Shown: one piece after another, positions 19,446-27,757 of the stretch
Layout: the number at the start of each line of letters is the position of its first letter
How positions within the stretch are numbered: position 1 is the stretch's first letter
Source of the DNA: an uncultured Bacteroides sp.
GTDB lineage: Bacteria > Bacteroidota > Bacteroidia > Bacteroidales > Bacteroidaceae
Assembly: GCF_958445495.1 (NCBI RefSeq)
Contig: NZ_CAUCSQ010000018.1
Location: forward strand, 26,751 to 90,750
Length of the DNA: 64,000 bases
Reading direction: 5' to 3'
Program-made: the position numbers and the translations under genes
Notes under the pieces: model-generated
Seen by the model: the letters and a program-made list of their open reading frames with translations, nothing else
What the model was told of the DNA's origin: nothing
The model's database searches: none

Positions 19446-19476
19446 GAGGTCAAAAAGTAGGCACAACCTCATTTTT
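19446..19476 (+). terminator. Terminator-like hairpin at the right end of the PUL
   Basis: GAGGT ... ACCTC followed by ATTTTT. Its sequence (CAAAAAGTAGGCACAACCTC) resembles the element at 7310-7344 at the left end of the block. Confidence 0.5.
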
Positions 19477-19701
19477 ATTTAAGATTGATTCGTTTGGTTT
19501 GCTTGATTTTGAAAAAGGAACACTGGGATATCCGTGCGAGCTTCGGTACTGGGAATATTGATTAGGAATTTTGTAATGCGCCCATATTAATCTTCCTGCA
19601 GTACGGGAAGTTTTTTCAAGGAAGGCGAGATGGAAATTACCTGAATAATACAGTAAATCGGCAGAGAAGCCTTTTCCGAATTCGGCTGTGAGTTCTTTCA
19701 A
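19450..19701 (-). pseudogene. Fragment of a YhcG/DUF1016 family nuclease gene
   Basis: The first ~45 residues (KELTAEFGKGFSADLLYYSG, NFHLAF, WAHYKIP) match the DUF1016 N-terminal helical domain, normally seen as LxAEFGKGFS...NLYYMRxFYxxFP...LSWTHY. The remainder does not match, and the C-terminal PD-(D/E)XK-like nuclease half is absent. No start region or promoter is visible; it abuts the terminator of the barrel-protein operon. It is a truncated relic of a mobile or accessory gene at the junction of the AT-rich block. Confidence 0.65.
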
Positions 19702-19708
19702 TAAAAAT

Positions 19709-19741
19709 AAAAGGAGGTATCCGCACGAACACCTCCTTTTT
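19709..19741. terminator. Bidirectional terminator downstream of the barrel-protein operon
   Basis: AAAAGGAGGT / ACCTCCTTTT perfect stem with T-runs available on both strands. It ends the minus-strand operon at 19756. Confidence 0.8.
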
Positions 19742-19755
19742 CTATAATGAAATTC

Positions 19756-20538
19756 TTAGAATGCGTATCCGAATCCGATATTCAGATAAATCGGGTACAT
19801 GGCAAATGAGATTGTCGTAAAGTCTTTCTTGAAAATATCATTTAATCCCCATGTCAAGTCTGCATGCACGTTCAAGTGTTTGTAAGCTTTCCATTCTCCG
19901 CCCACTTGTAATCCCCATTGGAAATTACGTAAATTGTCTGAGAAATCATAAGTTGCGATATTGTCACCTGTAAAATTTACCCGGTCGCCGGTAGCATCGG
20001 GAGAACGGAGGTGTCCTTCGTAAACGTGTCCGGAGAAATCGCCGTCCATCATGTATGAGAAATAAGGACCTGCCACTAGTTTCCAGCGATTGCTTATTTT
20101 GTAATTAGCCAATACAGGTATGGTAAGAAGTGACATTTTGACTTTGGTTTTGACACCTCCTGTCCAAAGACCTTCTACTTTCCCGCCTATTTCGTTAAAA
20201 ATTTCCATTCCGTAGTTTTTAACTGCTGCTTCGGTAGTCATGTCTTTACTGTCAAGGCGTATTCCTAAACTGATACCCCATTTTTTTTGTATATCCAGCC
20301 ATTTGGTTATATTGCCTTCCAATGTAATGGCAAGTCCTGGCGAATAACTCTCGATATCTCTGATTTCTTTTGGAAGGGGAAGAGGAGATGTACCACCGAT
20401 ATTTACACCTGCTTTAAATGTATAGTCTAAACCGTGAAGGGCCGACCAAATCAGACCTTTGTTTTCGGTTGATTGTGCATTGATAATGTTGATACTAAAA
20501 AGAAGTACTGCTAAACTCGCTAATATATATTTTTTCAT
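19756..20538 (-). CDS. Outer-membrane beta-barrel protein (PorT-like superfamily)
   Basis: 260 residues from the ATG at 20538. A TTG six codons earlier touches the upstream stop and is less likely. A signal peptide (KKYILASLAVLLFSINIINAQ) is followed by alternating amphipathic strands (FKAGVNIGG, WKLVAGPYFSYMM, FQWGLQVGGEWKAY) and a terminal aromatic residue (LNIGFGYAF), as in small outer-membrane barrels. Second gene of an operon with the PCMD lipoprotein, 14 bp after its stop. Function unknown; probably an outer-membrane partner of that lipoprotein. Confidence 0.8.
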   Translation of the reverse strand: MKKYILASLAVLLFSINIINAQSTENKGLIWSALHGLDYTFKAGVNIGGTSPLPLPKEIRDIESYSPGLAITLEGNITKWLDIQKKWGISLGIRLDSKDMTTEAAVKNYGMEIFNEIGGKVEGLWTGGVKTKVKMSLLTIPVLANYKISNRWKLVAGPYFSYMMDGDFSGHVYEGHLRSPDATGDRVNFTGDNIATYDFSDNLRNFQWGLQVGGEWKAYKHLNVHADLTWGLNDIFKKDFTTISFAMYPIYLNIGFGYAF

Positions 20539-20552
20539 ACGTATAATTTTTG

Positions 20553-21725
20553 TCAATTATATTGTTCGTTATCTTCTTCACAGTGAATAGTTACTTCATC
20601 AATCCACAATGTGCTGCCTACTGAACCTTTAAAATAAGCTCCTTCTATACTGGAAGAGAATACTATGGCAAGTTTGTATTTACCTTCGGAAAGAGCATTT
20701 TCATCAATCGCTTTTTTATTATCGAAAGGCAAATCGAAACGAGTCCAATCGTCTGTTGTTTCTGTTGACGGGATTCTTGCAATCGATACTATTCTGGAAT
20801 CATCAAATTTGATGGAACCGTCGAGGAAAACATCAATACTATTTGCTTCGTATAAAATTGCGTATATGTCTCCTTTATCCTTACCTTTCATACTTTCGTC
20901 GAAAATTGGCTTCTTGTTTTCGTCTATTCCGGAAATATAGTCTCCTCCGGGTTTGAATTTATAATATCCTGTCATTGATACAGGATGTTTGAAAAATGGG
21001 AAACCGAATTTAGTTGCAGCTCTGGGAGCCGTTAGTGCATTGTTCGTATCAAATGAACCGATGAAAAGGTTACCTGCGGCAATGGGCATTTTTACAGATG
21101 TACCAAAAGTACCGGTACTTTTGGTTTCTAGTTTTACCCCTTTACCAAATTGATAGCCTTCAGTTTGCATTGTCGGGTAGTCTGCCGATGATTTAGCCAT
21201 ACCGGTAAGTTTAAATCCCGGATTGCCACTCGCCCATTGTAATATTTCCGCATTGGCACTATTCAGATTTAATTCGTAAAAAATATCATATTCGGTATTT
21301 CCATTTTCTATTGTCTCAAAATGATACTGAGTAGGAAGTTCGGAGATGATGGTCGTGATTGTGTAGGTGGCTTCTGTAGTACCACTTTCGGATGTGACCT
21401 TGAACTTTCGTTGATATTGTTCCAATTGATTAGGAATTCCTGAATTAGAAAAATCGTATTTAGGGGCGTTATCTTTTGCTTCTCTGTCAACAGGTTCTAT
21501 GCTGGCTCCTTCGGGTAATTCGAAATTTATTTCTAATGCCGATAAATCTGTAGATTTAGGTACATAAATAGATACGGTCTTATTGCTGTTATTGATAGTC
21601 GACAGTTGGATATTGCTACCGCTACATCCATCTATTGCCGCCTCCACATTCAGAGCTTCATCCTGAATACATGAAACCATTGCCAGACATAGCATCATTC
21701 CGGCTACTGCATTTTTTATTTTCAT
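20553..21725 (-). CDS. PCMD-type lipoprotein
   Basis: 390 residues from the ATG at 21725 (a TTG directly before it is ignored). Lipoprotein signal KIKNAVAGMMLCLAMVSCIQ, an Ig-like module (~35-130), then a PCMD-type domain (~140-385; GYQFGKGVKLETKSTGTFG, GSFDTNNALTAPRAATKFG, SVGSTLWIDEVTI). It resembles the C-terminal part of the lipoprotein at 5725-7287. The two paralogues now lie on either side of the PUL block. Predicted surface protein with possible carbohydrate binding; function unknown. Confidence 0.8.
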   Translation of the reverse strand: MKIKNAVAGMMLCLAMVSCIQDEALNVEAAIDGCSGSNIQLSTINNSNKTVSIYVPKSTDLSALEINFELPEGASIEPVDREAKDNAPKYDFSNSGIPNQLEQYQRKFKVTSESGTTEATYTITTIISELPTQYHFETIENGNTEYDIFYELNLNSANAEILQWASGNPGFKLTGMAKSSADYPTMQTEGYQFGKGVKLETKSTGTFGTSVKMPIAAGNLFIGSFDTNNALTAPRAATKFGFPFFKHPVSMTGYYKFKPGGDYISGIDENKKPIFDESMKGKDKGDIYAILYEANSIDVFLDGSIKFDDSRIVSIARIPSTETTDDWTRFDLPFDNKKAIDENALSEGKYKLAIVFSSSIEGAYFKGSVGSTLWIDEVTIHCEEDNEQYN

Positions 21726-21767
21726 CAAGTTTTATTTTAAAATGGTTAATTTAAAATTATTTGGGTA

Positions 21768-21796
21768 CAAAGGTAATCAAAAGTGCTGGTTTTCAA
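21768..21796 (-). promoter_or_regulatory. Promoter for the PCMD/barrel operon
   Basis: On the minus strand a TTG (21796-21794) and TACCTTTG (21775-21768) are spaced by 18 nt, a good fit to the Bacteroides -33/-7 promoter. Confidence 0.6.
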
Positions 21797-22002
21797 TTTA
21801 TATAGAATGTTAAAAAGGGATTACCCGCTTTCCCGCCTTGTCCGAATCGTTCTGTGGAAACCACGGCTATTCCTCCGTTCTTTTCTTTCTGAACAGTTGG
21901 CAATTAAGTTGTTATCTCTTTATTGCAAACTTATGTTTGTCCGTAGGAAAGTAAGGTTTTGATTCGGACGGAACTACAGACGGAAGCTTTGATTATACAC
22001 TT

Positions 22003-22054
22003 GCAGCTTTCATTTTTATTAAACACAATTTGCAGTTATAAAAATGGAAGCTGC
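22003..22054. repeat. Long imperfect inverted repeat in the 21.8-22.2 kb gap
   Basis: Arms of 17 nt (GCAGCTTTCATTTTTAT and ATAAAAATGGAAGCTGC) with one mismatch and an 18-nt loop. No gene is recognisable in the surrounding ~400 bases. It may be a non-coding RNA structure or a mobile-element relic. Confidence 0.5.
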
Positions 22055-22201
22055 ATTTATCGTTTGCCGGAAAGTGAAAGCAAATTTGGGAAGAGGGGAA
22101 TAATAAGTCTTTCTTTTGTGAAAGAGAACTCTACGTAAGGCAGAAATATTCAAAAGGAAAGGAAGGACGACATTATATAAGGAGGGAGGACGGGGAAACT
22201 A

Positions 22202-22232
22202 TTGTTTATTATAAATAGAACTCATATCTTTG
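22202..22232 (+). promoter_or_regulatory. Promoter for the M48 protease gene
   Basis: TTG at 22202 and TATCTTTG at 22225-22232 with 20 nt between. This predicts a ~100-nt leader that contains the repeat at 22253-22320. Confidence 0.6.
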
Positions 22233-22252
22233 TTAATGCATGGAGGAACATT

Positions 22253-22320
22253 TTGAATGATTGAATACATTGAATGACTGAATATATTGAAAGATTGAAT
22301 GATTAAATGATTGAAAGATT
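22253..22320 (+). repeat. Degenerate short tandem repeat in the M48 protease leader
   Basis: Seven or so diverged copies of TTGAATGA / TTGAAAGA-like 8-mers fill the untranslated leader. It is simple-sequence DNA and could vary in copy number. Confidence 0.45.
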
Positions 22321-22341
22321 TAACTATAACTACGAGAAAAT

Positions 22342-23220
22342 ATGAAAAAGAGTGTCGTCGCTGTGTTTTTGCTTGTATTGTTTGCCGGATGTAGCAGTGT
22401 CGCTTTGACCGGCCGTAAACAGTTGCTTTTGGTTTCGGACTCGGAGGTGATGAGCCTGAGCAATTCGAGTTTCCGGGATTATATGAAAACCGCCAAACCC
22501 TCGGCGAATGCGGCTAATACGGAGATGGTCGTGCGGGTGGGCAAGAAGATTGCCGGTGCTGTGGAGACCTATCTGCGTAATAACGGGATGGCTGATGAAG
22601 TCCGGAATTTCGCTTGGGAGTTCCATCTGGTACAAGACCCGGAACCGAATGCTTTCTGCATGCCCGGTGGAAAAATTGTGGTGAATGAAGGTATCTTGCC
22701 ATATACCCGGACGGAAGAAGGACTGGCTATCGTGCTGGGACATGAGGTCGGGCATGCCGTAGCCAAACATTCGGCGGAACGGCTGAGCCAGCAGATGGTC
22801 GCTTCTTATGGAGGACAGATATTGGGAGGGTTGCTTTCCAATCAGTCCGCTGTTACGCAGACTTTGGCGCAGCAGGTGTACGGGCTGGGAGCGCAGTACG
22901 GCGTGATGTTGCCCTATTCGCGTAAAAACGAGAGTGAAGCAGACCATTTGGGACTGGTATTCGCGGCGATGGCGGGGTATAACCCGCAAGAGGCTGTCGC
23001 TTTCTGGCAACGCATGTCTTCGTCCGGTTCGCAGAAAGTACCGGAATTTATGAGTACCCATCCTTCGGATGCATCCCGTATCAGCAACATCCGGAAATTG
23101 ATGCCGGAAGCGATGAAATATTACAAGCCTGCACAGGTTTCCGGACAGCCTTCCGTCCGGACGGCTCCGATGCCATCCCGGAAAAAAGTGCCGTACACCT
23201 TTGAGAGGGTGACGAAATAA
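22342..23220 (+). CDS. M48 family zinc metalloprotease lipoprotein
   Basis: 292 residues. A lipoprotein signal (VFLLVLFAGCSS) anchors it to a membrane facing the periplasm. The zinc site is HEVGHAVAKHSAERLSQ (HExxH), with the third ligand Glu in NESEADHLGL, as in BepA/LoiP-type proteases that handle misfolded outer-membrane proteins. Length is typical. The start is fixed by the signal peptide. It is a single gene between its own promoter and the convergent glutamate dehydrogenase. Confidence 0.95.
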   Translation: MKKSVVAVFLLVLFAGCSSVALTGRKQLLLVSDSEVMSLSNSSFRDYMKTAKPSANAANTEMVVRVGKKIAGAVETYLRNNGMADEVRNFAWEFHLVQDPEPNAFCMPGGKIVVNEGILPYTRTEEGLAIVLGHEVGHAVAKHSAERLSQQMVASYGGQILGGLLSNQSAVTQTLAQQVYGLGAQYGVMLPYSRKNESEADHLGLVFAAMAGYNPQEAVAFWQRMSSSGSQKVPEFMSTHPSDASRISNIRKLMPEAMKYYKPAQVSGQPSVRTAPMPSRKKVPYTFERVTK

Positions 23221-23287
23221 TAAGGAAGAGATGTCGGAATCCGATTGGGGAATCCCGGTGATAGGCTTTAATGCGCCGGAAAAAAAA

Positions 23288-23314
23288 GGGATGTCCGGTT
23301 TGCCGGAATATCCC
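23288..23314 (-). terminator. Second hairpin terminator for glutamate dehydrogenase
   Basis: In minus-strand RNA the GGGATATTCCGG / CCGGACATCCC stem (one bulge) is followed by a long U-run. Confidence 0.65.
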
Positions 23315-23315
23315 T

Positions 23316-23354
23316 AAAAAGAAAACCCCCGTCTTCCGGAGAGGAGAAGGCGGG
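23316..23354 (-). terminator. Hairpin terminator for glutamate dehydrogenase
   Basis: In minus-strand RNA CCCGCCTTCTCC pairs with GGAAGACGGG (with G-U pairs), followed by GGTTTTCTTTTT. Confidence 0.7.
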
Positions 23355-23391
23355 AGTTCCTTATAAACTATAGCTTTCGTATCTTTGCTGA

Positions 23392-24726
23392 TTATACGAT
23401 ACCTTGTGCCATCATGGCTTTGGCAACCTTCATGAATCCGGCTACGTTAGCACCTTTCACGTAGTTTACGTATCCGTCGGCTTCCTTACCGTACTGAACG
23501 CAAGCCTCGTGAATGTTTTTCATGATGCTTTTCAGTTTTTCGTCCACTTCTTCGGCGCTCCAGCTCAGTTTGATAGAGTTCTGGGTCATTTCCAGTCCGG
23601 ATACCGATACGCCGCCGGCATTGGCAGCCTTGCCCGGAGCATACAGGATTTTTGCATCCTGGAATATGCGGATGGCTTCCGGAGTGGAAGGCATGTTAGC
23701 ACCTTCGGACACAGCGATTACACCGTTGGCTACCAGCTTCTTGGCATCGTCGCCGTTGATTTCGTTTTGAGTGGCGGAAGGCAGTGCGATGTCTGCTTTT
23801 TCACCCCACGGACGGGCCCCTTCTACATATTTGCAGCCGTATTTCTCTGCATATTCGCGGATACGTCCGCGGTACAGGTTTTTCAGTTCCATGATGTAGT
23901 CCAGCTTTTCGCGGTCGATGCCGTCCGGGTCATAAATATAACCGTCGGAGTCGGACATTGTCAGGACTTTACCACCCATTTCGAGTACTTTTTCCGCTGT
24001 ATATTGAGCCACGTTACCGGAACCGGAAATCAGACAGGTCTTGCCTTTCAGGTCGAGGCCTTTGGTTTTCAGCATTTCCATCAGGAAGTAGATGTTACCG
24101 TAACCGGTAGCTTCCGGACGAATCAGCGAACCGCCGAATTCGCGGCCTTTTCCTGTGAATGTTCCTGTAAATTCGCGGGTCAGTTTCTTGTACATGCCGA
24201 ACATGAAACCTACTTCACGTCCGCCGACACCTATGTCACCGGCAGGCACGTCGGTCTCAGGACCGATATGACGCCATAACTCCAGCATGAACGCCTGTAC
24301 GAAACGCATCACTTCGGCATTGGATTTTCCACGCGGAGAGAAATCCGAACCTCCTTTGCCGCCGCCCATCGGCAGGGTAGTCAGCGAGTTTTTGAATGTT
24401 TGTTCAAAGGCGAGGAATTTCAGGATTGAAAGGTTGACGGAAGAGTGGAAACGGATACCGCCTTTGTACGGGCCAATCGCGTTGTTGTGCTGAACACGGT
24501 AACCCATATTGGTCTGGATATTACCTTTGTCATCCATCCAAGTCACACGGAACTGATATACTCTATCAGGAATACACAAACGTTCAATCAGGTTTACTTT
24601 GTCAAACTCCGGATGTTTGTTATATTCTTCTTCGATAGTGGAAAGTACTTCTTCTACCGCCTGATGATACTCCGGTTCATTGGGGAACCTCCTTTTCAAA
24701 TCGTCTAATACCTTTGCTGCATTCAT
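23392..24726 (-). CDS. gdhA: Glutamate dehydrogenase (probably NADP-dependent)
   Basis: 444 residues, full length for the hexameric bacterial family. Visible features are FLAFEQTFKNSLTTLPMGGG with the catalytic lysine region (GGGKGGSDF), the GDIGVGGREVGFMFG stretch, a Rossmann motif CLISGSGNVAQYTAEK and the C-terminal VSVSGLEMTQNS segment. It catalyses reductive amination of 2-oxoglutarate, the main ammonia assimilation step in Bacteroides. The cofactor assignment is by likeness only. It is a paralogue of the incomplete gene at the left edge, with its own well-formed promoter, and lies upstream of neither maeB nor the protease in the same transcript. Confidence 0.95.
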   Translation of the reverse strand: MNAAKVLDDLKRRFPNEPEYHQAVEEVLSTIEEEYNKHPEFDKVNLIERLCIPDRVYQFRVTWMDDKGNIQTNMGYRVQHNNAIGPYKGGIRFHSSVNLSILKFLAFEQTFKNSLTTLPMGGGKGGSDFSPRGKSNAEVMRFVQAFMLELWRHIGPETDVPAGDIGVGGREVGFMFGMYKKLTREFTGTFTGKGREFGGSLIRPEATGYGNIYFLMEMLKTKGLDLKGKTCLISGSGNVAQYTAEKVLEMGGKVLTMSDSDGYIYDPDGIDREKLDYIMELKNLYRGRIREYAEKYGCKYVEGARPWGEKADIALPSATQNEINGDDAKKLVANGVIAVSEGANMPSTPEAIRIFQDAKILYAPGKAANAGGVSVSGLEMTQNSIKLSWSAEEVDEKLKSIMKNIHEACVQYGKEADGYVNYVKGANVAGFMKVAKAMMAQGIV

Positions 24727-24869
24727 AATAATCTTTTTTACTTTTATTTGGTTTTAAATAATGTGCTGATTTTGACAATTTGCCAATCTCCCTGCCGGTA
24801 GTCCGCCGTTTTGCTACATGGCATCCATGCATCCGGCATATTGGCACGCCAAAGATTTATTTCCGGTTG

Positions 24870-24900
24870 CAAAAGTAAAGATAAAAATTAAACTGGCAAA
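24870..24900 (-). promoter_or_regulatory. Promoter for the second glutamate dehydrogenase gene
   Basis: On the minus strand TTTG (24900-24897) and TACTTTTG (24877-24870) are separated by 19 nt, an almost ideal Bacteroides promoter. It predicts a ~140-nt leader. Confidence 0.7.
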
Positions 24901-24973
24901 CATTTTATAAAGAAAAATGCGATAAAACATCAAATTTGATATTTTATCGCATTAAAAGCGGGAAAAAAGATAT

Positions 24974-25150
24974 TTATTTGTTCTTTTTTATCGACTTATA
25001 GACAGGAATGAATACCAATGCTGCCGAAATGGCAAGCATTATCACGGTCATTCCGTCAATTCGTTCGGCTTTTGTAAGGACTAAATAGCAAAGCGCCAGC
25101 CAAAGCAGGCTGATACAAACTATTTGCGATTTGGATAACGGCCGTCTCAT
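24974..25150 (-). CDS. Small membrane protein translationally coupled to maeB
   Basis: 58 residues starting MRRPLSKSQIVCISLLW. There are two hydrophobic segments (~9-26 and ~34-50, VIMLAISAALVFIPVY) with a short loop and a lysine-rich tail (KSIKKNK), i.e. a helical hairpin with both ends predicted in the cytoplasm. Its ATG overlaps the maeB stop codon as ATGA, so ribosomes finishing malic enzyme can restart on it. Codon usage looks normal and the frame is closed by TAA. No known family recognised. A role near malic enzyme or as a membrane tether is speculation. Confidence 0.65.
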   Translation of the reverse strand: MRRPLSKSQIVCISLLWLALCYLVLTKAERIDGMTVIMLAISAALVFIPVYKSIKKNK

Positions 25151-27438
25151 TCACTTTCTTTTTTCTTTTTGTCTACAATCGCGTCTATCACTGCTACTGC
25201 CGTAATGTTGACGATGTCACGGACGGAGCTTTCGAAGTCGGTGAAATGGATGGGTTTGTTCAATCCCATCTGGATGGGGCCGATGAATTCCGTATCGGGG
25301 TCCATTGCCTGCAACAGTTTGTAGCCGGCGTTTGCAGAGCTCAGGTTCGGGAAAATCAATGTATTTACATCTTTTCCTTTCAGGCGTGTGAACGGGTATT
25401 TCGTATCGCGCAGTTCGCGGTTCATGGCGAAGTTGACTTGCATCTCTCCGTCGATGGCGAGTTCCGGGTATTCCTTCTGCATATACTCTACCGCTTCATG
25501 CACCTTGACAGGGCTGCCCGTGGTGTCGGCGCCGAAGTTTGAATAAGACAGCATTGCCATTACCGGGGTGTGGTTGAAGAAACGGACTGTCTTGTCAGAC
25601 AGTTTGGCTATGTCGATTAATGTATCCGTATCCGGGTGGCGGTTGATTAAGGTGTCCGCCAGGAAATAAGTTCCCTTCTTGGAGTTCAGGATATGCATGG
25701 TTCCGAAATGTTTGAATCCCGGCTGGATGCCGATTACTTCTTTCGCTACCTTGATGGTGTTGCTGTATCTCGTGTAGAGTCCGGTGATGAATGCGTCGGC
25801 GTCTCCGGTTTCCACCATCATCATGCCGAAGTAGTTGCGTTCGAACATCTTGTCGTTGGCTTCCTCGTAGGTGAATCCTTCGCGTGCGCGTTTTTCCGTC
25901 AGGATGCGGGCGTAGCGTTCACGGCGTTCCGATTCGTTCGGGTGGCGAAGATTCACGATTTCGATACCCTCCAGGCTCAGGTCCAGTTCTTCCGCCAGTT
26001 TGCCGATTGCCTCGTCATTTCCCAGTAGGATAGGGTGGCAGATGCCTTCGGCCTTCGCTTCCACGGCGGCTTTCAGCATATTCGGGTGGATACCTTCGGC
26101 AAATACGACCCGTTGCGGGTTGCGGCGGGCGGTGTCATACAGTTGGCGGGTCAGCTTGGATTCGTATCCCATTAGTTCGCGCAGGTGCACGCAGTAAGCG
26201 TCCCAGTCTTTGATGTCCGTGCGCGCCACTCCGCTTTCCATAGCAGCTCTTGCCACGGCGCAGGATACTTCGGTGATAAGACGGGGGTCTACCGGTTTGG
26301 GAATGAAATATTCCGGTCCGAAAGAGAGGTTGTTCACGTGATATGCCGCATTGACGATATCGGGAACAGGCTGTTTTGCCAGGTTGGCGATGGCGTGTAC
26401 GGCTGCAATCTTCATTTCTTCGTTGATGGCTTTGGCATGGGTATCCAAGGCGCCGCGGAAGATATACGGGAAACCGATAACGTTGTTAATCTGGTTCGGA
26501 TAGTCGGAACGCCCGGTAGCCATCAGCACGTCGGGACGCGCCGCCATGGCGTCTTCGTAAGAGATTTCCGGCGTCGGGTTCGCCAATGCGAATACGATGG
26601 GCATCGGTGCCATGCTGCGCACCATGTCCTGGCTTAATACGTTGCCTTTGGAGAGTCCGAGGAATACGTCCGCGCCTTTGATGGCTTCTTCCAGTGTATG
26701 AATATCCGTACGGTCGGTTGCAAAATATCTCTTCTGTTCGTTCAGGTCGGTACGCGCTTTGCTGATAACTCCCTTGCTGTCCAGCATGACGATATTTTCG
26801 AGGCGTGCGCCCAGTGACACGTATAATTTGGTACAGGATACGGCAGAGGCGCCCGCACCGTTCACGACGATTTTCACATCTTCTATTTTCTTTCCTGCCA
26901 CTTGCAGGGCATTCACCAGTCCGGCACTGGAGATAATGGCAGTACCGTGCTGGTCGTCGTGCATCACGGGGATGTCCAGCTCTTCTTTCAGGCGGCGTTC
27001 GATTTCAAAACATTCGGGCGCTTTGATATCTTCCAGATTGATACCTCCGAAAGTGGGAGCGATGGCTTTGACCGCCGCAATGAACTTTTCCGGGTCTTTT
27101 TCATTTACTTCGATGTCGAACACGTCGATACCCGCATAAATCTTGAAGAGCAGCCCTTTGCCTTCCATGACGGGTTTGCCGCTCAATGCGCCGATGTCGC
27201 CCAGTCCAAGCACCGCCGTACCGTTAGAGATAACAGCGACAAGATTGCCTTTTGCAGTGTATTTGTAGGCATCCTGCGGGTTTTTCTCTATTTCAAGGCA
27301 AGGTTCCGCTACGCCGGGAGAATATGCGAGTGATAAATCGGTTTGTGTACTGTAAGGTTTGGTAGGAACTACCTCGATTTTACCGGGTTTGCCCTGTGAG
27401 TGGTAGAGCAAAGCGGCTTCTTTGGTTATTTTAGCCAT
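25147..27438 (-). CDS. maeB: NADP-dependent malic enzyme with phosphotransacetylase-like domain
   Basis: 763 residues, the usual MaeB length. Residues ~15-155 form the malic N-terminal domain (YSPGVAEPCLEI). Residues ~160-400 form the NAD(P)-binding domain (VMHDDQHGTAIISSAGLVNA, VNGAGASAVSCTKL). Residues ~430-755 are a phosphate acetyl/butyryl transferase-like domain (RVVFAEGIHPNMLKAAVEA, ADAFITGLYTRYSNTI) that in this family acts as an allosteric module. It converts malate to pyruvate and CO2 with formation of NADPH in the cytoplasm. First gene of a two-gene unit with the overlapping small membrane protein. Confidence 0.96.
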   Translation of the reverse strand: MAKITKEAALLYHSQGKPGKIEVVPTKPYSTQTDLSLAYSPGVAEPCLEIEKNPQDAYKYTAKGNLVAVISNGTAVLGLGDIGALSGKPVMEGKGLLFKIYAGIDVFDIEVNEKDPEKFIAAVKAIAPTFGGINLEDIKAPECFEIERRLKEELDIPVMHDDQHGTAIISSAGLVNALQVAGKKIEDVKIVVNGAGASAVSCTKLYVSLGARLENIVMLDSKGVISKARTDLNEQKRYFATDRTDIHTLEEAIKGADVFLGLSKGNVLSQDMVRSMAPMPIVFALANPTPEISYEDAMAARPDVLMATGRSDYPNQINNVIGFPYIFRGALDTHAKAINEEMKIAAVHAIANLAKQPVPDIVNAAYHVNNLSFGPEYFIPKPVDPRLITEVSCAVARAAMESGVARTDIKDWDAYCVHLRELMGYESKLTRQLYDTARRNPQRVVFAEGIHPNMLKAAVEAKAEGICHPILLGNDEAIGKLAEELDLSLEGIEIVNLRHPNESERRERYARILTEKRAREGFTYEEANDKMFERNYFGMMMVETGDADAFITGLYTRYSNTIKVAKEVIGIQPGFKHFGTMHILNSKKGTYFLADTLINRHPDTDTLIDIAKLSDKTVRFFNHTPVMAMLSYSNFGADTTGSPVKVHEAVEYMQKEYPELAIDGEMQVNFAMNRELRDTKYPFTRLKGKDVNTLIFPNLSSANAGYKLLQAMDPDTEFIGPIQMGLNKPIHFTDFESSVRDIVNITAVAVIDAIVDKKKKESE

Positions 27439-27476
27439 GATATGTATTTTTTTATTAATAAGTTATCATTTGGCTG

Positions 27477-27484
27477 CAAATGTA
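27477..27484 (-). promoter_or_regulatory. -7 promoter box for maeB
   Basis: The minus strand reads TACATTTG (TAnnTTTG), 39 nt before the maeB ATG. No clear -33 element. Confidence 0.5.
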
Positions 27485-27650
27485 GGAATAAAAGTTAGAA
27501 TTTGTAGGCTTTGCTTGATAATTTCTATTAATCTTATAACGGGACCACTGAAATTATGATAGTAAATTGGGAATAGGGAAGGTCACACCCGACGGGCGGG
27601 TCGTACAAGTCCGGTTAATAAAAAAGGGGCTGATAAATCCCGAAATCGGA

Positions 27651-27686
27651 AAATCATCCCTGCCGGAACAAATCCCGGCAGGGATG
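27651..27686 (-). terminator. Perfect hairpin downstream of the phosphoesterase operon
   Basis: CATCCCTGCCGG / CCGGCAGGGATG, a 12-bp stem with an 8-nt loop. In minus-strand RNA it is followed by AUUUUCC. It probably ends the SusC/SusD/phosphoesterase transcript. Nothing else is recognisable in 27485-27757. Confidence 0.5.
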
Positions 27687-27757
27687 AAATCGTTGAAAAG
27701 AAGCTGACAAGCCTCTTTTTCTTTTTTATATGAATATTTTTATCTTTCACCAAAGAA

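Noticed and set aside
23404..24279. Long open frame on the plus strand opposite glutamate dehydrogenase
   Set aside because: It is the antisense shadow of a clearly real gene, with no family match or promoter.
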